A stretch of DNA of 64,000 nt from Shewanella loihica PV-4 (GTDB lineage Bacteria; Pseudomonadota; Gammaproteobacteria; Enterobacterales; Shewanellaceae), in assembly GCF_000016065.1 (NCBI RefSeq), contig NC_009092.1, positions 3,410,001 through 3,474,000 on the forward strand, given 5' to 3'. Positions 18,466 to 26,986 of the stretch are shown here, in pieces. The stretch's first letter is position 1, and each line of letters begins with the position of its first letter. The notes beneath the pieces were generated by a model, which was not told the DNA's origin, made no database searches, and saw only the letters and a program-made list of their open reading frames with translations. The translations under genes and the position numbers were made by a program.

Positions 18466-19032
18466 ATGAAACGATTTATTCCCATCATCGCCTGTGCTGG
18501 CCTGCTGTTTGGCTGCGCCTCTCATACGCCGACCCATATGGCGCTCAATCCGCAACTGCCTGCGATTGAATCTCAAGGGGTCCCGGCCAAGCCCATCGCC
18601 ATCGAGATGATAGATACCCGCTCGGCTAACTTTATTGCCCGCTTTAATAATGAAGGGGATGCCGCCAGGCTGGTGAGCCCATCTGAGTCGCCACGCCGCC
18701 AGTTAGAGCAGGTGTTTCGCGACGGCTTTACCAAGGCGGGATATCGCATCGACCCAAGCTCGGTGAACCATATGCAGCTGCAACTGGAAAAGCTGCTGAC
18801 CGATGTCAGCGACACCACCTTTGGCTATCAGGCGACCAACGATATCATTATCAATGTGATCGCCAGTAACGAAAGCAAGACCTTTACCAAGCGTTATACT
18901 GCCCGTAACCTGGTATCGGGCCCCTTTAGCGCAGATTTTGCGACCCTGGAGTTGTCGGTCAACGATCTGCTCGGCGATCTGACCGCAAAGATAATCAACG
19001 ACCCCGAACTCAACCAGTTCATCCAACAATAA
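18466..19032 (+). CDS. yajG: YajG family lipoprotein
   Basis: 188 residues with a type II signal peptide, LLFGCAS, giving a lipidated Cys near residue 17. The body matches YajG (E. coli 192 residues), a periplasm-facing lipoprotein of uncertain function. In E. coli yajG sits next to ampG; here a cyclophilin and a small gene lie between them, on the same strand. Confidence 0.88.
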   Translation: MKRFIPIIACAGLLFGCASHTPTHMALNPQLPAIESQGVPAKPIAIEMIDTRSANFIARFNNEGDAARLVSPSESPRRQLEQVFRDGFTKAGYRIDPSSVNHMQLQLEKLLTDVSDTTFGYQATNDIIINVIASNESKTFTKRYTARNLVSGPFSADFATLELSVNDLLGDLTAKIINDPELNQFIQQ

Positions 19033-19051
19033 CTAAGATAAGGAAGTTCAC

Positions 19052-19636
19052 ATGAGAATCTGGCTTGGCGCCCTACTATTACTCGCTTTTTCCGGCCTGG
19101 CGCAGGCACTGGACATTCAGAGCGACACCATCTATCCCAAGGTCAAACTGGAAACCACCATGGGTAATATAGTGGTCGAGCTGGATCGTAAGCGTGCCCC
19201 CATCACGGTAGATAACTTTCTCACCTATGTGGTCAAGGGCCACTACGACAACACCCTGTTTCACCGCATCATCCCTGGCTTCGTGGTGCAGGGCGGCGGC
19301 CTCAATCCCAAGCTGGAAGAGAAGCCCTATGGCAAGCCTATCGTTAACGAGTCGGGCAATGGCCTGAGCAACGGCCTGGGCACCATCGCCATGGCCCGCG
19401 AAGACGATCCACACTCTGCCACTGCGCAATTTTACTTTAACGTAGGTGACAACAAGCGTCTTGACCCCTCTAAGCGTCGCTGGGGTTACGCCGTCTTCGG
19501 TGAAGTCACCGAGGGGATGGAAGTACTGGAAGCCATGGCCGAAGTAGAGACGCAGATCAATACCAAGCTGGGCTGGCCCGACTTCCCGGTGCAGCCGATC
19601 ATCCTCAAGAAGGCGACCCTGCTACCTAGGCAATAG
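19052..19636 (+). CDS. ppiA: Periplasmic peptidyl-prolyl cis-trans isomerase (cyclophilin)
   Basis: 194 residues with a cleavable signal peptide (about 1-19, ending AQA). The cyclophilin core is intact: FLTYVVKGHYDNTLFHRIIPGFVVQGGG, then SATAQFYFNVGDN and VFGEVTEGMEV. It speeds proline isomerisation during folding of exported proteins. AAGGAAG lies 8 nt before the ATG, and it starts 19 nt after yajG, so the pair is probably an operon. Confidence 0.92.
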   Translation: MRIWLGALLLLAFSGLAQALDIQSDTIYPKVKLETTMGNIVVELDRKRAPITVDNFLTYVVKGHYDNTLFHRIIPGFVVQGGGLNPKLEEKPYGKPIVNESGNGLSNGLGTIAMAREDDPHSATAQFYFNVGDNKRLDPSKRRWGYAVFGEVTEGMEVLEAMAEVETQINTKLGWPDFPVQPIILKKATLLPRQ

Positions 19637-19689
19637 ATGGTGTCTGCTGGCTTGAAAAACCTATAAGGCTTTGCATTCATTCAATATTA

Positions 19690-19735
19690 ATGGCACTTTA
19701 ATTCAAGATTGATGTTTCTTTCATTAAAGTGCCAT
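19690..19735. repeat. Perfect 13-bp inverted repeat, 20-nt spacer
   Basis: ATGGCACTTTAAT (19690-19702) and ATTAAAGTGCCAT (19723-19735) are exact inverted copies. There is no U tract, so it is not a typical terminator. It lies 54 nt after ppiA and 88 nt before the next gene. Confidence 0.6.
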
Positions 19736-19822
19736 AAATCAGAACATTAAATTTTTTATCTCAGACAACTGGCGTTCAATCCACTGGCTATACTTAGGCC
19801 TGTAGTAGCAAGGAGGCGGACG

Positions 19823-20155
19823 ATGACACCCAATGAGTTCATCGATAATAAAGCGCCCCAGCTGGCTCAATATGGAAAAGCGTTTTTAAATAATCAACTC
19901 GATTTCAATGAGATCCAGCTTTACTTATGGGACACCCTTGAAGAGTGGGCACAGTTCAATCATCAGGGTGATGCGCAAACCGATATCGAGCGAGTGTTTT
20001 GGCACTTGATACACGCCTTCGACAGGTGGCCCGACTGGACCATACGGGGCAATCAGTTTTTGCGAAAGCAGATAGACGATTGCTGCGATTTTCTCAGTCT
20101 CGGTGGCACCTGCCCAAGTTGTTGTGTCGGTACCAGGCCAAGCTCAATGTCATAG
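19823..20155 (+). CDS. Conserved hypothetical protein, Cys-rich tail
   Basis: 110 residues, no signal or membrane segment. It is rich in Trp and acidic residues (LYLWDTLEEW, HAFDRWPDWTIRG) and ends with a Cys cluster (DDCCDF, GTCPSCCVGTRP) that could bind metal. AAGGAGG lies 9 nt before the ATG and a terminator follows, so it is very likely a real gene. I do not recognise the family. Confidence 0.72.
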   Translation: MTPNEFIDNKAPQLAQYGKAFLNNQLDFNEIQLYLWDTLEEWAQFNHQGDAQTDIERVFWHLIHAFDRWPDWTIRGNQFLRKQIDDCCDFLSLGGTCPSCCVGTRPSSMS

Positions 20156-20190
20156 CGACTATCTTTACTAAGGTAAGTCGTCAAAAAGCC

Positions 20191-20220
20191 AAGCTCAGTC
20201 TTTCGGGACTGGGCTTTTTT
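20191..20220 (+). terminator. Terminator after the 110-residue gene
   Basis: AAGCTCAGTC-TTTCGG-GACTGGGCTT (one G-U pair) is followed by TTTT, 36 nt after the stop. Confidence 0.8.
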
Positions 20221-20300
20221 CATGACGGATTTTTCACTTTTTATTTGCGGCGCCAGCGTTTAAGCTAACCCCACCTAGCCTGACAACGCCGACTGCTATT

Positions 20301-21719
20301 TTGATTGCATCCCGAGTTTCCCGATTGCGAGACGCCCTCACCATTTATTTCCACAAGCGGGTATTGATTCTGCTGTTTCTCGGCTTCTCCGCCGGCCTGC
20401 CCTTGATGCTGGTGTTCTCCACCCTCTCCTTCTGGCTGCGGGAAGCAGGCATAGATCGCACCGCCATCGGCTACTTCAGCTGGATAGCCCTCGCCTATGG
20501 CTTTAAGTGGGCCTGGTCGCCTCTGGTGGATCGCATGTCGCTGCCCTTCTTCACCCAAATATTGGGACGGCGCCGCGGCTGGATGCTCTTCGCCCAAATG
20601 CTGTTGGTGCTCGCCATCTTAGGCATGAGCCAGAGTGATCCCTTGGCCGACCTGGAGCGCCTGGCGCTGTTCGCCCTCATGGTGGCCTTCGCCTCGGCCA
20701 CCCAAGATATTGTTATCGATGCCTTTCGTATCGAATCGGCGCCGCAGAAGATGCAGGCCGCCCTCGCCGCCGCCTATCAGGTGGGCTATCGTAGCGCCAT
20801 GATTGTCGCCACCGCCGGCGCCCTGACCATAGCCGCCTGGGTCGATCCCAATAGCGAGAGCTATGATCTCGCCTCCTGGCAGACTGCTTACCTGGTCATG
20901 GCTGGCCTGATGTTTATCGGTATCTTCACCACCCTATTGAGCAGCGAGCCCAAGGTCGAGGCCAAGGAGGCGGACCAGATAGAATCAGACCTGAAGCAGT
21001 GCCTATCAGAGCGCTACCCCAGGCCCGTGGCTGCGGCGGCCTCCTGGCTCTATACCGCCAGCATACTGCCCTTCATCGATTTCTTTAAGCGCTATGGGCG
21101 TAGCGCCATACTGATCCTGCTGCTGATCTCCTGCTACCGGATCTCAGATATCGTCATGGGGATCATGGCCAACGTCTTCTATGTGGACATGGGCTTCTCT
21201 AAGACGGAAATAGCCACCCTCAGTAAGGTCTACGGCCTGATCATGACTTTAGTGGGAGCAGGCGCCGGCGGCATGCTGCTGGCCCGTTACGGCACCATGA
21301 AGATCCTCTTTTTGGGCGCCTTCATGGTGGCGGTCACCAACCTACTCTTCGCCTATCAGGCGATGATCGGCTACAACCTAGAGCTATTGACTGTGGTGAT
21401 CTCCATAGACAACTTCAGCGCCGGCGTCGCCACCGCGGCCTTTATCGCCTACCTCTCCAGCCTGACCAGCAGTGGCTACAGCGCGACTCAGTATGCCCTG
21501 CTCTCCTCCATCATGCTGCTGTTTCCCAAGTTTGTGGCGGGCTTCTCGGGCCAATATATCGATGCCTACGGCTATGTGAACTTCTTCGTCGCCGCCAGCG
21601 TCATCGGCTTCCCTGTGCTGGGGCTGATTGTCTTGGTGCAGAAATACGCCCCCCATCCCAATGGCGACGAGCAGGCCGAGTCTCTGGACTCATCTAATGG
21701 GCAGCAGGCGAGAGACTAG
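20301..21719 (+). CDS. ampG: AmpG-like muropeptide MFS transporter
   Basis: 472 residues, 12 or more membrane helices. LLFLGFSAGLPLMLVFSTLSFWLREAGI and ATQDIVIDAFRIE are the AmpG signatures. AmpG imports GlcNAc-anhydroMurNAc peptides from the periplasm for cell-wall recycling, and so feeds beta-lactamase induction signals. No ATG fits the family N-terminus; TTG at 20301 is the best start, but it has no clear ribosome site, so the first residues are uncertain. A strong terminator follows. Confidence 0.9.
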   Translation: MIASRVSRLRDALTIYFHKRVLILLFLGFSAGLPLMLVFSTLSFWLREAGIDRTAIGYFSWIALAYGFKWAWSPLVDRMSLPFFTQILGRRRGWMLFAQMLLVLAILGMSQSDPLADLERLALFALMVAFASATQDIVIDAFRIESAPQKMQAALAAAYQVGYRSAMIVATAGALTIAAWVDPNSESYDLASWQTAYLVMAGLMFIGIFTTLLSSEPKVEAKEADQIESDLKQCLSERYPRPVAAAASWLYTASILPFIDFFKRYGRSAILILLLISCYRISDIVMGIMANVFYVDMGFSKTEIATLSKVYGLIMTLVGAGAGGMLLARYGTMKILFLGAFMVAVTNLLFAYQAMIGYNLELLTVVISIDNFSAGVATAAFIAYLSSLTSSGYSATQYALLSSIMLLFPKFVAGFSGQYIDAYGYVNFFVAASVIGFPVLGLIVLVQKYAPHPNGDEQAESLDSSNGQQARD

Positions 21720-21761
21720 CTGTCTAAGCGTATGTAATCGACGGTATAAACAACAGACAAT

Positions 21762-21791
21762 AAAAAGCCCCGCTCACCGGCGGGGCTTTTT
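21762..21791. terminator. Bidirectional terminator between ampG and yajQ
   Basis: 12-bp perfect stem AAAAAGCCCCGC / GCGGGGCTTTTT with a 6-nt loop, between two convergent genes. Confidence 0.92.
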
Positions 21792-21831
21792 AATCAGAGC
21801 TTGACGCTCCTTAGCCTGAAACAGACAAGAA

Positions 21832-22317
21832 TTAGTCTCTGAAGTTATTGAACTGGAACGGCTGGCCTAGATCCGATTCGCGGGCAATCGCCATCACCGC
21901 CTGTAGATCATCACGCTTCTTGCCGGTCACTCGAATCGAGTCGCCCTGAATGGCGGCCTGCACCTTAAGCTTGCTGTCTTTGATCAGCTTCACCAGCTTC
22001 TTGGCCACCAGGCTGTCGATCCCCTCTTTAAAGGTCACCTTGAGCGAGAAGGTCTTGCCACTGTGAATCGCCTTCTCGGCCACGTCCATAGAGGCAGGGT
22101 CTACGTTACGCTTGCTCAGCTGATTACGCAGCATGTCGACCATCTGCTGGCACTGGAAATCAGACTCAGATGACAGGGTCACCTGATGATCTTTATAGGA
22201 GACTTCGCTCTCGACACCGCGAAAATCGAAACGGCTATCCAGTTCGCGGCGCGTATTGTCTACCGCGTTACGCAGTTCAACTTCGTTTACTTCCGATACG
22301 ATATCCATCGAAGGCAT
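21832..22317 (-). CDS. yajQ: YajQ family nucleotide-binding protein
   Basis: 161 residues, two ferredoxin-like repeats. FDIVSEV-type N-terminus ([21 protein letters not shown]), [10 protein letters not shown] and [15 protein letters not shown] are typical. Members bind nucleotides, and in Xanthomonas a YajQ binds cyclic di-GMP; the role here is unknown. ATG at 22317 has GAGG 9 nt upstream. The in-frame ATG three codons earlier abuts the ribosome site and is unlikely. Confidence 0.93.
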   Translation of the reverse strand: MPSMDIVSEVNEVELRNAVDNTRRELDSRFDFRGVESEVSYKDHQVTLSSESDFQCQQMVDMLRNQLSKRNVDPASMDVAEKAIHSGKTFSLKVTFKEGIDSLVAKKLVKLIKDSKLKVQAAIQGDSIRVTGKKRDDLQAVMAIARESDLGQPFQFNNFRD

Positions 22318-22474
22318 ATTTATCATCCTCTATTTAGCCACTTTATCTGCCCGCTAGTTTACCCGCTCGGGCCTGTGAGCGCCAAAAATTCTTAATGTTA
22401 CAACAGGCGTTTCTTAATGACTTTAAGATGACATTTTCCTATGATTGGGCAAAACCACTTAACCTAAGCGACCC

Positions 22475-22855
22475 GTGAATTCTCGAAAAACCTTTTTTAA
22501 GATAGCGCTTCTTCTTGCCATCATAGTGATCAGTTACCTGGTATTCTCCCGCCCTAACTACCCACAAGTGATCCCACACATGGATAAACTTGGTCATCTG
22601 GGCAGCTTCTTCTGTCTGGCGCTATTGACCCATCTCGCCTTCGAACCTAAGTGGTACAGCCTGGCAGGCATACTGGCCGGCTATGCCCTCTTTATCGAAC
22701 TGGTGCAGTCGCGCCTGCCCTATCGCAGCGCCTCCAGCGCCGATTTCATCGCCGACATGGTGGGTGTGCTGCTGTTCTACTTCGGCCTCTGGCTCTACCG
22801 CCGCTATATCAAGGCCGCCGTGATCGGTAAAACCCGGGCCAAGACCCAGTCATGA
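22475..22855 (+). CDS. VanZ-like family membrane protein
   Basis: 126 residues, four membrane helices, GTG start. HMDKLGHLGSFFCLALL and FIELVQSRLPYRSASSADFIADMVG are the VanZ-like motifs. The name comes from a teicoplanin-resistance protein, but most members have no known role. It overlaps panE by 4 nt (ATGA), so translation is coupled. Confidence 0.82.
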   Translation: MNSRKTFFKIALLLAIIVISYLVFSRPNYPQVIPHMDKLGHLGSFFCLALLTHLAFEPKWYSLAGILAGYALFIELVQSRLPYRSASSADFIADMVGVLLFYFGLWLYRRYIKAAVIGKTRAKTQS

Positions 22856-23772
22856 CGACAAGTGATATGACTCATGCGAGTAAGATAGTGATCCTGGGCG
22901 CCGGCGCCATAGGTCAGCTGATCTTCCACCAGCTATCGGCATACGGAGTCATGCCCGCGCTGCTGGGTAGAGACGCAAGCGCGGATAGCCAGACGCTGGA
23001 ATTCACCAATCTCGAAGGCAAGACAGTTACGCGCCAGGCGCAGTTTATCGACAAATCAATGCTGGCCAGCTGCGAGCTGCTAATCGTCTGCGTCAAGGCC
23101 TATCAGGTCGAGGCGGCCCTGCTACCACTATTAGATGCCCTCCCGACCGATGCCCACATACTCTTGCTGCACAATGGCCTGGGCCCACACCTTAGCGTGG
23201 CGCCCCATCTAGCTGGTCGTGGCCTTAGCCTGGGGACCACCTCGCAGGGCGCCCTGAAACTGGGGAGGTGGCAGATCAGACAAACCGGTGCAGGGCTGAC
23301 ACAAGTTGGTCACGCTCAGGGACCAAGGCTTGCGGACAATCTACGCCAAGCGCTACTTGGAGCGATCCACAACAGCGAGTGGTGCGAGCCCATTCTGCCC
23401 ATGCTGTGGCAGAAGCTCGCCATCAATATCGCCATCAACCCACTGACCGCCATCAACGACTGCCGCAACGGCGAGCTGGCCGGTGCTGAGTTCGAACCAA
23501 CCATATTTGCACTTGTCCAGGAGGTAGTTACCGTCGCAAACGCCGACGGGATAACACTGGACCAAGCGCAGCTGACCGAGCGCGTCTATCAGGTGATCCA
23601 GCTTACCGCTAGTAATTACTCCTCCATGCACCAAGATATCCACCATGGCCGCCAGACGGAGATCGAGGCGATCACCGGCTACCTACTGAGCCGCGCCGCC
23701 AAGTACAGCATAGCCACACCGGCCAATAAGGCTATCTACCGCCAGCTAAAATCCCTCGAGCGGGGCAACTAA
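22852..23772 (+). CDS. panE: 2-dehydropantoate 2-reductase (ketopantoate reductase)
   Basis: 306 residues. N-terminal NADPH site ILGAGAIGQ, then LIVCVKAYQVEAAL and the C-terminal catalytic Lys region MLWQKLAINIAINPLTAI. It reduces ketopantoate to pantoate for pantothenate and CoA synthesis. Upstream coding overlap with the VanZ-like gene puts both in one transcript. Confidence 0.9.
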   Translation: MTTSDMTHASKIVILGAGAIGQLIFHQLSAYGVMPALLGRDASADSQTLEFTNLEGKTVTRQAQFIDKSMLASCELLIVCVKAYQVEAALLPLLDALPTDAHILLLHNGLGPHLSVAPHLAGRGLSLGTTSQGALKLGRWQIRQTGAGLTQVGHAQGPRLADNLRQALLGAIHNSEWCEPILPMLWQKLAINIAINPLTAINDCRNGELAGAEFEPTIFALVQEVVTVANADGITLDQAQLTERVYQVIQLTASNYSSMHQDIHHGRQTEIEAITGYLLSRAAKYSIATPANKAIYRQLKSLERGN

Positions 23773-23918
23773 CTCCAAGTATTAAGCTGTGCAATAACCG
23801 ACTCTCTAGTCAGCTCTCTAACCAACTATCTAGCCAAGCATGGGCAGGACAATTTCTGCCCCACCTCGACATAAGCGTCTAGAATTACTGTTAAAAGGCG
23901 CGAGGCTCGAGGTGATCG

Positions 23919-25430
23919 ATGAAACGAGAGCAGTGGAACTCTAGGGTAGGTTTTATTTTGGCGGCAGTCGGCTCTGCCATCGGCCTGGGCAACATCTGGC
24001 GGTTCCCCTACATGGCCTATGACAACGGCGGCGGTGCCTTCTTCATCCCCTATCTGTTCGCCATGATCACCGCCGGCATCCCCTTTATGATCATGGAATT
24101 TAGCCTGGGCCATAAGATAAAGAAGACCTCACCGCGCATCTTCGCCCAGCTCGGCCACACCCTCGGCTTTAGACTCGAATGGCTCGGCTGGTTTCAGGTG
24201 TTTATCGCCGCGGTGATCGCCGTCTATTATGTGGCCATCATAGGCTGGACCCTCTCCTATCTCGGCTTCTCCTTCAGTCAGGCCTGGGGAGACAATCCCA
24301 ATGACTTCTTCTTCAATCATTATCTTAAACTCGGCAACAACTCACCCTCTCACTTGGGCGAGTTTCAAATCGGCATAGCTATCGCCATGAGCATCGCCTG
24401 GCTGATGACCTTTATGGCGGTCTTTACCGGCGTCAAAGGGGGAATCGAACGCGCCAACAAGATCATGATGCCCATGCTGTTTATCATGGTGCTGGTCCTT
24501 ATTGGCCGAATAATGTTTCTGCCCGGCGCCCTGTCGGGGCTCAACTATTTGTTCGAGCCCGACTTTAGCCGCCTGCTGGATGCCCAGGTCTGGTCCGCCG
24601 CCTACGGCCAGATCTTCTTCACCCTCAGCGTCGGCTTCGCCATCATGCTCGCCTACTCAAGCTACCTGCCGACCAAGGCCGACATCAACAACAACGCCTT
24701 CATGACGGTACTGATCAACTGCGGCTTCTCGATTCTGGCGGGGATTCTGATCTTCGGCGTGCTCGGCTATATGGCAGAGGAGCAGATGAAACCGCTGACC
24801 GAAGTGGTCAGCTCGGGGATAGGCCTGGCATTTGTCACCATACCCACGGCCATCAACCTGATGCCAGCGCCCTATATTCTCGGGCCCCTCTTCTTCATCG
24901 CCCTGGTGATCGCCGGACTGAGCTCTCACATCTCCATCATAGAGGCGGTGACCAGTGCAGTGATCGACAAGTTTCATGTGCGCCGCAAGCCCGCGGCCGT
25001 GCTGGTGTGTAGCCTGGGCTATCTGGTCTCCATGGCCTTTGCCACCAATGGCGGCCTGCTGCTATTGGACTTAGTAGACTACTTTATTAACAATATCGCC
25101 CTGCTGCTCAGCTGCCTGCTGGAGCTGGTGATCATCACCTGGCTGCTCAAGGTGACGGTGATCCATCAGCATGCCAATGAAAATTCGGAGTTTAGGGTCG
25201 GCGGCTGGTTTGTTGTCTGTCTGCGCTTCATCAGCCCGGCGATTCTGGCCACCATATTGGCGAAGAATCTCTACAACACCTTAGTCAACGGTTATGGCGA
25301 CTACCCCATTGCCGATCAGCTCTTCTTAGGCTGGGGCCTGGTGGGCACCATGCTCTTCTTTGCGGTGCTGATCAACTTCACCAGCAAGTCGCCCGGCTAT
25401 CCAGACCAACATCCGGGAGGTAAAACATGA
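23919..25430 (+). CDS. Sodium-dependent NSS family transporter
   Basis: 503 residues, about 12 membrane helices. The Na+/substrate motif of helix 1 is intact (AAVGSAIGLGNIWRFPYMAYDNGGGAF). The amino acid substrate is not certain. The MetP branch of this family imports methionine or alanine and needs a tiny partner; such a partner gene overlaps the stop codon here, which favours that branch. Confidence 0.92.
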   Translation: MKREQWNSRVGFILAAVGSAIGLGNIWRFPYMAYDNGGGAFFIPYLFAMITAGIPFMIMEFSLGHKIKKTSPRIFAQLGHTLGFRLEWLGWFQVFIAAVIAVYYVAIIGWTLSYLGFSFSQAWGDNPNDFFFNHYLKLGNNSPSHLGEFQIGIAIAMSIAWLMTFMAVFTGVKGGIERANKIMMPMLFIMVLVLIGRIMFLPGALSGLNYLFEPDFSRLLDAQVWSAAYGQIFFTLSVGFAIMLAYSSYLPTKADINNNAFMTVLINCGFSILAGILIFGVLGYMAEEQMKPLTEVVSSGIGLAFVTIPTAINLMPAPYILGPLFFIALVIAGLSSHISIIEAVTSAVIDKFHVRRKPAAVLVCSLGYLVSMAFATNGGLLLLDLVDYFINNIALLLSCLLELVIITWLLKVTVIHQHANENSEFRVGGWFVVCLRFISPAILATILAKNLYNTLVNGYGDYPIADQLFLGWGLVGTMLFFAVLINFTSKSPGYPDQHPGGKT

Positions 25431-25543
25431 GTCACAGCGCCCTTATCATGATGCTGTTTGCATTGACGCTGACCTGGGGCGGCGCCGCCTTGTGTATTGG
25501 CATCGCCATCAAGCGCAAACAAAAAGAGGAGGCCGACGATTAG
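25427..25543 (+). CDS. Small subunit of NSS transporter (MetS-like)
   Basis: 38 residues: one membrane helix (about 4-26, LIMMLFALTLTWGGAALCIGIAI) and a charged tail KRKQKEEADD. Its ATG overlaps the transporter stop as ATGA, and GGGAGG lies 6 nt upstream. Length, topology and position match the methionine/alanine import small subunit described for Corynebacterium MetPS. It is easily missed in annotation because of its size. Confidence 0.9.
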   Translation: MSHSALIMMLFALTLTWGGAALCIGIAIKRKQKEEADD

Positions 25544-25586
25544 CCGGTCTCCTCTTACTCATTTCACCAGAGTCAGTTCAAGCAGA

Positions 25587-26471
25587 TCAGCCCAGCTGAC
25601 CTATCTGCTGCAGGCTGAAGGCGGTCAGAGGGTCTATCTCCTTGACCAGCTCCTCAATCTTGATGATCGCCTCCAGCGACCCGCTGTCTTTGCGGTAGGA
25701 GAGATAGATGGGACGATTCCAGGGCTCCACCCCTTCTACTAGATAGAGTTGCTTAGATTGCAGGAACGGCTCGACGATAGACAGCGGCAGATAGGCCGCC
25801 CCCGCCTTATCCAGAATAAAATCCAGCGCGATACGCCCGGTGGAGGTACGCAGATAAGGTGGCGGCATGCGATAGTGGCGCTCGGCGTGCTCGGAGGCGA
25901 AACGTGTGCCCCAATCCACATAGACATACTTGTCGCTCAGCGCCTCGCTCTGATCGCAGGGGCGAGTCGAGACCAACACCAGGATAAGGTCGGCCACCTG
26001 CTTACACACCAGCTCCTCCGACTTAAGCGGATCGAAGGCAAAAGCCATGTCTAGGGTTCGCTCCAGCAGGTTGCGGTTGAGCTGCTCGCGACTCAGCGCC
26101 TCGGCCAGAAAGCCATAGCCACCGAAGGCATCGGTCACCTTACTCAAACAGTGCTGCAGGTAGGCATCCCAGATGTTAGGCGTCCCCGCCATGGTCAGCT
26201 GCAACGCCTTATGGTTGGTCAGGGCCAACTCGTTCTTCGCCTGCTCCAGGGTGCTCACCATCACCTCGGCGTAGGGCACCAGACGCTCACCCGAGGTGGT
26301 GAGTTGAATGCTGTTGCGATTACGCACAAACAGCGCGGAGTCGAAGAAGGACTCCAGCTGCTTAATACGGGCGCTCACGGCTGCCTGGGTGATATAGAGA
26401 TTCTCCGCCGCACGGCCGAAATGCCGGGTTCTGGCCACCTCTAAAAAGGTCTTAAATACTTTGACGTCCAT
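25587..26471 (-). CDS. hdfR: LysR-type regulator HdfR
   Basis: 294 residues. MDVKVFKTFLEVARTRHFGRAAENLY with the helix-turn-helix AAVSARIKQLE closely follows E. coli HdfR (RTRHFGRAAESLYLTQ). HdfR represses flhDC in E. coli. The frame runs 29 codons further upstream, but the family start is the ATG at 26471. Its ribosome site (GAGAG) lies inside one arm of a perfect inverted repeat. Divergent from maoP, as in E. coli. Confidence 0.92.
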   Translation of the reverse strand: MDVKVFKTFLEVARTRHFGRAAENLYITQAAVSARIKQLESFFDSALFVRNRNSIQLTTSGERLVPYAEVMVSTLEQAKNELALTNHKALQLTMAGTPNIWDAYLQHCLSKVTDAFGGYGFLAEALSREQLNRNLLERTLDMAFAFDPLKSEELVCKQVADLILVLVSTRPCDQSEALSDKYVYVDWGTRFASEHAERHYRMPPPYLRTSTGRIALDFILDKAGAAYLPLSIVEPFLQSKQLYLVEGVEPWNRPIYLSYRKDSGSLEAIIKIEELVKEIDPLTAFSLQQIGQLG

Positions 26472-26472
26472 T

Positions 26473-26505
26473 TTATTCTCTCGGTCAATTTCACCGAGAG
26501 AATAA
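26473..26505. promoter_or_regulatory. Perfect 13-bp inverted repeat covering the hdfR ribosome site
   Basis: TTATTCTCTCGGT (26473-26485) and ACCGAGAGAATAA (26493-26505) pair exactly around a 7-nt spacer, 1 nt from the hdfR start codon. In hdfR mRNA the GAGAG ribosome site lies in the 3' arm and would be closed. As DNA it is an ideal dimer-binding operator. See findings. Confidence 0.7.
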
Positions 26506-26623
26506 CAACTAATCCTAATGGTGACGATAAAAAAGTTTTGTTTCTCTTTTAACGACAAAAATCATAATTTCGCGATCGAAAAACCCTGTAGTTACAGCGT
26601 TGCTATCACAGTGAGAGGTTGTT

Positions 26624-26983
26624 ATGTCAGAAGATTCATTTCGTTTTGGTCAAAAGCGTTTTTTTGATGACAAAAACTTTCCCCGCGGCTTCAGTAAGTC
26701 CGGAGAGTTCACCTTGTCTGAAGCTGAATTGTTGAGCCTATATGGCGACACTATGCAGGCCTTTGAAGCAGGCGATCTCGAGCCTGAAACTGCAGAGGAA
26801 AAACACTTTGTTAAGGTACTAAAACACCCCAACAAGGCTAATACCAAGCTTGAGCATGTATGGTTGAAATACACTAAGCTTACCCGCGAACCAAAAAAGT
26901 TCCACACCCTAAACAGCACGACTAATAAGCGTGTTGAACAGTATGAATATGTGGAATCTCCCCCAGAAGATGAGGTTGCTTAA
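26624..26983 (+). CDS. maoP: Macrodomain Ori organisation protein MaoP (DUF413)
   Basis: 119 residues, DUF413 (formerly YifE). FDDKNFPRGFSKSGEFTLSEAELL is the family signature. In E. coli MaoP, with a nearby site maoS, is needed to organise the Ori macrodomain. It faces hdfR across 152 bp, the same order as in E. coli. GAGAGG lies 5 nt before the ATG. The next gene starts 3 nt after its stop. Confidence 0.92.
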   Translation: MSEDSFRFGQKRFFDDKNFPRGFSKSGEFTLSEAELLSLYGDTMQAFEAGDLEPETAEEKHFVKVLKHPNKANTKLEHVWLKYTKLTREPKKFHTLNSTTNKRVEQYEYVESPPEDEVA

Positions 26984-26986
26984 AGA

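Noticed and set aside
19690..19702. TGGCAC as a sigma-54 -24 element
   Set aside because: No GC at the -12 position at the needed spacing.
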